Part shown: positions 44,037-46,258 of the stretch, in pieces
How positions within the stretch are numbered: the first letter of the stretch is position 1
Layout: every line of letters begins with the position of its first letter
NCBI RefSeq assembly: GCF_004123795.1
Contig: NZ_MSSM01000012.1
Span: 1-46,258, forward strand
DNA: 46,258 bases
Source: Lacticaseibacillus chiayiensis
GTDB lineage: Bacteria > Bacillota > Bacilli > Lactobacillales > Lactobacillaceae
Direction: 5' to 3'
The notes under the pieces: model-generated
Seen by the model: the letters and a program-made list of their open reading frames with translations, nothing else
What the model was told of the DNA's origin: nothing
Databases searched by the model: none
Made by a program: the position numbers and the translations under genes

Positions 44037-45296
44037 ATGAAGTTTTTAGTTAGTCTGCTTTCCAATCCGGCAATACTTTTAGCGGTTGTGTCTTTAATAG
44101 GGCTAATTTCGCAACGAAAAAGTCCAACGGAAGTTTTTACTGGAACGGCTAAAACAGCAATTGGGTTTTTGATATTTGGAATTGGTGCGACAACGATGAC
44201 GGGCACGCTGCAGAACTTTAACAAGCTGTTTACGGAAGGATTCCACATCAATGGTGTGATCGCATCACCAGAAGCAGCCACGGCACTTGCTCAAAACAAG
44301 TTTGGCTTTGCAGTGTCCATGACCTTAATTATTGGATTCATTATGAACTTAGTATTTGCGCGAATAACACCGTTTAAAAATGTCTTCTTCACTGGAGGCC
44401 ATAGTCTATTTTTTGCGTGTGTTCTTGCCTTGGTTATGAAGGCACACGGTTTTAACAATACTTGGACCATTATTGTGGGTGGAACAATTTTGGGCTTTTG
44501 TTCGGCAGCACTACCACAACTTTGTCAGCCGTTTATGCGGAAAATTACTGGTGGTGACTTTCAGGCAATTGGTCACTTCAACATGCTTGGCTACGCACTT
44601 TCAGGACTACTTGGTAACGCGTTTAAGAAACATGCCGATGACACAACGGAAAATATTAAGTTTCCTAAAGCGCTATCATTTTTCAAGGATTTCTTAATGG
44701 GCTTTGCATTTGTCATGCTGATTCTCTTTTATTTAGCAGCAATTGCCGCGGGTAAGTCAGCTGTCATGAAGATTTCTGGCGGGGTTGATTGGCTAGTTTT
44801 CCCACTGATTCAGGCTTTGACATGTACGGCTGGTATTTCGGTCTTAATGACAGGTGTTCGGATGTTCTTAGCAGAGATAACTGCTGCATTTAATGCTTTT
44901 GCCGAGAAATTCATTCCAGGATCCCGACCAGCGCTTGACGTGCCAACAATCTTTCCATTTGCACCTACCGCTGTCCTTGTTGGATTCTTAAGTTCATACG
45001 CTGCTGGACTTATTGGCGTCCTTATCATGATCATTTTTCATTTTGATATGGTTATCATCCCAGCTGCGCATATCTGCTTCTTCTCGGGCGGAACTGCAGC
45101 AATTTTCGGCAATTCAACTGGTGGCTGGAGAGGCGCAGTTTTCGGATCCTTTGTCGTCGGTTTGCTGCTTGTTTTCTTACCAGTGCTGTTGTATCCAGTC
45201 ATTTCAAGTATGGGCGTGTCAACTGCAATGTTCCCGAATGTTGACTATAACGTTGTTGGCTCACTCTTAAACAGTATCTTGGGACTGTTTCATTAA
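44037..45296 (+). CDS. PTS Ula/SgaT-like EIIC permease (operon E)
   Basis: This 419-residue membrane protein is of the same EIIC family as that at 11232: ISQRKSPTEVFTGTAKTAIGF, FTEGFHINGVIASPEAATAL, MRKITGGDFQAIGHFNMLGY, VRMFLAEITAAFNAFAEKFI (with PGSRPALDVPTIFPFAPTAV following), and FSGGTAAIFGNSTGGWRGA. About ten to eleven membrane spans are visible. Genes around it (a DapA-family aldolase and a SIS isomerase) do not match the ascorbate pathway, so the substrate is probably another sugar acid or modified sugar. GGGGGATTAATC precedes the ATG. Confidence 0.9.
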   Translation: MKFLVSLLSNPAILLAVVSLIGLISQRKSPTEVFTGTAKTAIGFLIFGIGATTMTGTLQNFNKLFTEGFHINGVIASPEAATALAQNKFGFAVSMTLIIGFIMNLVFARITPFKNVFFTGGHSLFFACVLALVMKAHGFNNTWTIIVGGTILGFCSAALPQLCQPFMRKITGGDFQAIGHFNMLGYALSGLLGNAFKKHADDTTENIKFPKALSFFKDFLMGFAFVMLILFYLAAIAAGKSAVMKISGGVDWLVFPLIQALTCTAGISVLMTGVRMFLAEITAAFNAFAEKFIPGSRPALDVPTIFPFAPTAVLVGFLSSYAAGLIGVLIMIIFHFDMVIIPAAHICFFSGGTAAIFGNSTGGWRGAVFGSFVVGLLLVFLPVLLYPVISSMGVSTAMFPNVDYNVVGSLLNSILGLFH

Positions 45297-45341
45297 TGAT
45301 GCTTGGTGGTCACCTAAAAATTAAAAGAGGGAGTTACAGTC

Positions 45342-46241
45342 ATGGCACCTTTGTCAGGAATTTTAGTTGCGATGGTTACACCATTAACCTATGATCAAAA
45401 AATCAGTTTTGAGAGAACTGACCGACTCTTAGACCATCTGTTAACTGAAGCCATTGCCGGGATCTTTATCTTAGGAACAAATGGAGAAGCATACGTTTTG
45501 AATGAGGAAGAGAAGCTGGCGTTTACTGCTCATGTCATAGGTTATGTTCATGGAAGAACCAAAATATTAGTTGGAACAGGATTAAACGGTACAGCTGAAA
45601 CAGTGCGTTTTAGTCAAAAAGTGGCCTTAATGCATCCCGATGCGATCACTTTGGTTGCTCCTTCGTTTGTTGCACCTTCGCAACAGGAACTTATCGATCA
45701 CTTTGCAGCCGTCATTCAAGCCGTTGACGTGCCGGTCTTACTTTATAACATGCCGGCAAAAACAGGGATCAACATTGAACCTTCATCCATGAAGCAACTA
45801 TCAAAGTATAAGAATTTGATTGGCATAAAGGATAGTTCGGGAGAATGGGATAACTTTGATGGTTACTTGAAAAATCGGCCAAATCGACCATTTTCCGTCA
45901 TCATGGGCTCGGATGGACGGATTCTTGAAAGTTTGCAGCATGGTGGTGACGCTGCTATTGCCAGCACCGCTAATCTCTTAACAGCTAATAATGTGGCACT
46001 TTATCAAGCTTTTGTTAATGCTGACATTGATGCAGCAAAGAAATACCAAGATCATATCGAACCTCTCAGGACGGTATTGCACAAGGCAACTTCGCCTGTA
46101 TCACTTAAGACGGCGCTTAATATTGCGGGGATTACGGTTGGTCCGACTAGACTACCTGCTAAGATGCCGACCAAAGAGGACTCTCTGTATCGGGAGACGC
46201 AAAATGTCATTAGTGCTTATCAGCAGCAGGGCATTGTTTAG
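45342..46241 (+). CDS. DapA/NanA-family Schiff-base aldolase (operon E)
   Basis: This 299-residue class I aldolase belongs to the dihydrodipicolinate synthase/N-acetylneuraminate lyase family. It shows FILGTNGEAYVLNEEEK, the catalytic Tyr135 in LLYNMPAKTGI and the Schiff-base Lys163 in LIGIKDSSGEWDNF, then IMGSDGRILESLQHGGDAAI. Within a PTS operon it is more likely a catabolic 2-keto-3-deoxy-sugar acid aldolase or lyase releasing pyruvate than the lysine biosynthetic DapA. AAAGAGGGAG precedes the ATG at 45342. Confidence 0.88.
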   Translation: MAPLSGILVAMVTPLTYDQKISFERTDRLLDHLLTEAIAGIFILGTNGEAYVLNEEEKLAFTAHVIGYVHGRTKILVGTGLNGTAETVRFSQKVALMHPDAITLVAPSFVAPSQQELIDHFAAVIQAVDVPVLLYNMPAKTGINIEPSSMKQLSKYKNLIGIKDSSGEWDNFDGYLKNRPNRPFSVIMGSDGRILESLQHGGDAAIASTANLLTANNVALYQAFVNADIDAAKKYQDHIEPLRTVLHKATSPVSLKTALNIAGITVGPTRLPAKMPTKEDSLYRETQNVISAYQQQGIV

Positions 46242-46243
46242 AA

Positions 46244-46258
46244 AAGGAGAACAACATT
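46244..46258 (+). other. Shine-Dalgarno of a further operon E gene beyond the window
   Basis: AAGGAG at 46244-46249, two bases after the aldolase's stop, is followed by ACAACATT at the window's end. The next start codon must lie at or just past the edge, so operon E continues to the right. Confidence 0.6.

Overview
The window looks like chromosomal DNA from the Lacticaseibacillus casei/paracasei/rhamnosus group. This is inferred from protein style, GGAGG-type ribosome binding sites, CcpA (cre) boxes, UPF0397/ECF genes, pyruvate oxidase and the density of sugar phosphotransferase (PTS) operons. No search was run. Nothing suggests a phage or plasmid and no insertion sequence was recognised. No rRNA or tRNA gene was found.

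Layout. 1-180: 5' part of a reverse-strand gene. 406-1018: HigBA/RelE-type toxin-antitoxin pair. 1360-2886: exported lipoprotein flavin reductase. 3070-8495 (operon A): cellobiose-type PTS IIB-IIA-IIC, a LicR-like PRD activator and a GH1 phospho-glycosidase whose acid/base Glu is Gln. 8673-14492 (operon B): PRD regulator fused to an EIIA, Ula/Sga-like IIB and IIC, a TPR protein, a class II aldolase and a P-loop kinase-like protein. 14569-16487: unassigned small genes, two tandem type I toxin-antitoxin-like loci, and an AbrB/MazE-like orphan. 16770-18852: a 5'-truncated gene remnant, a TauE-family permease and an ornithine cyclodeaminase-family enzyme. 18993-20795 (reverse): pyruvate oxidase. 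21190-26796 (operon C): a stand-alone HTH protein, cellobiose-type PTS with an extra membrane protein, a 6-phospho-beta-glucosidase and a GntR/HutC regulator. 27099-32737: SAM hydrolase-family protein, ECF transporter (S, fused double ATPase, T) and a large unknown protein. 32975-38260 (operon D): lactose/cellobiose-type PTS with a LacG-like GH1 and a LicR-like activator. 38393-42199: SLC13-like permease and FAD oxidoreductase divergent from a LysR regulator. 42369-46241 (locus E): a SIS-domain isomerase divergent from a second Ula-like PTS (EIIA-IIB-IIC) and a DapA/NanA-family aldolase. A Shine-Dalgarno at the right edge implies the operon continues.

How it works together. Five PTS operons each bring in and phosphorylate a different glycoside or sugar derivative. 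Three use a GH1 enzyme to cleave a phospho-glycoside; two pair an Ula-like transporter with an aldolase. The regulators carry PTS-phosphorylated domains (PRD/EIIA). cre boxes sit in or near all five operon promoters and the pyruvate oxidase promoter, so the region appears to be under carbon catabolite control.

The points I would look at first are the Gln-for-Glu GH1 enzyme, the EIIA that seems to be made both as a regulator domain and from an internal start, the tandem type I toxin-antitoxin loci, the two Ula-like operons with unassigned substrates, and the SAM hydrolase/ECF operon. Functions come from motif recognition by eye; substrates are inferences.
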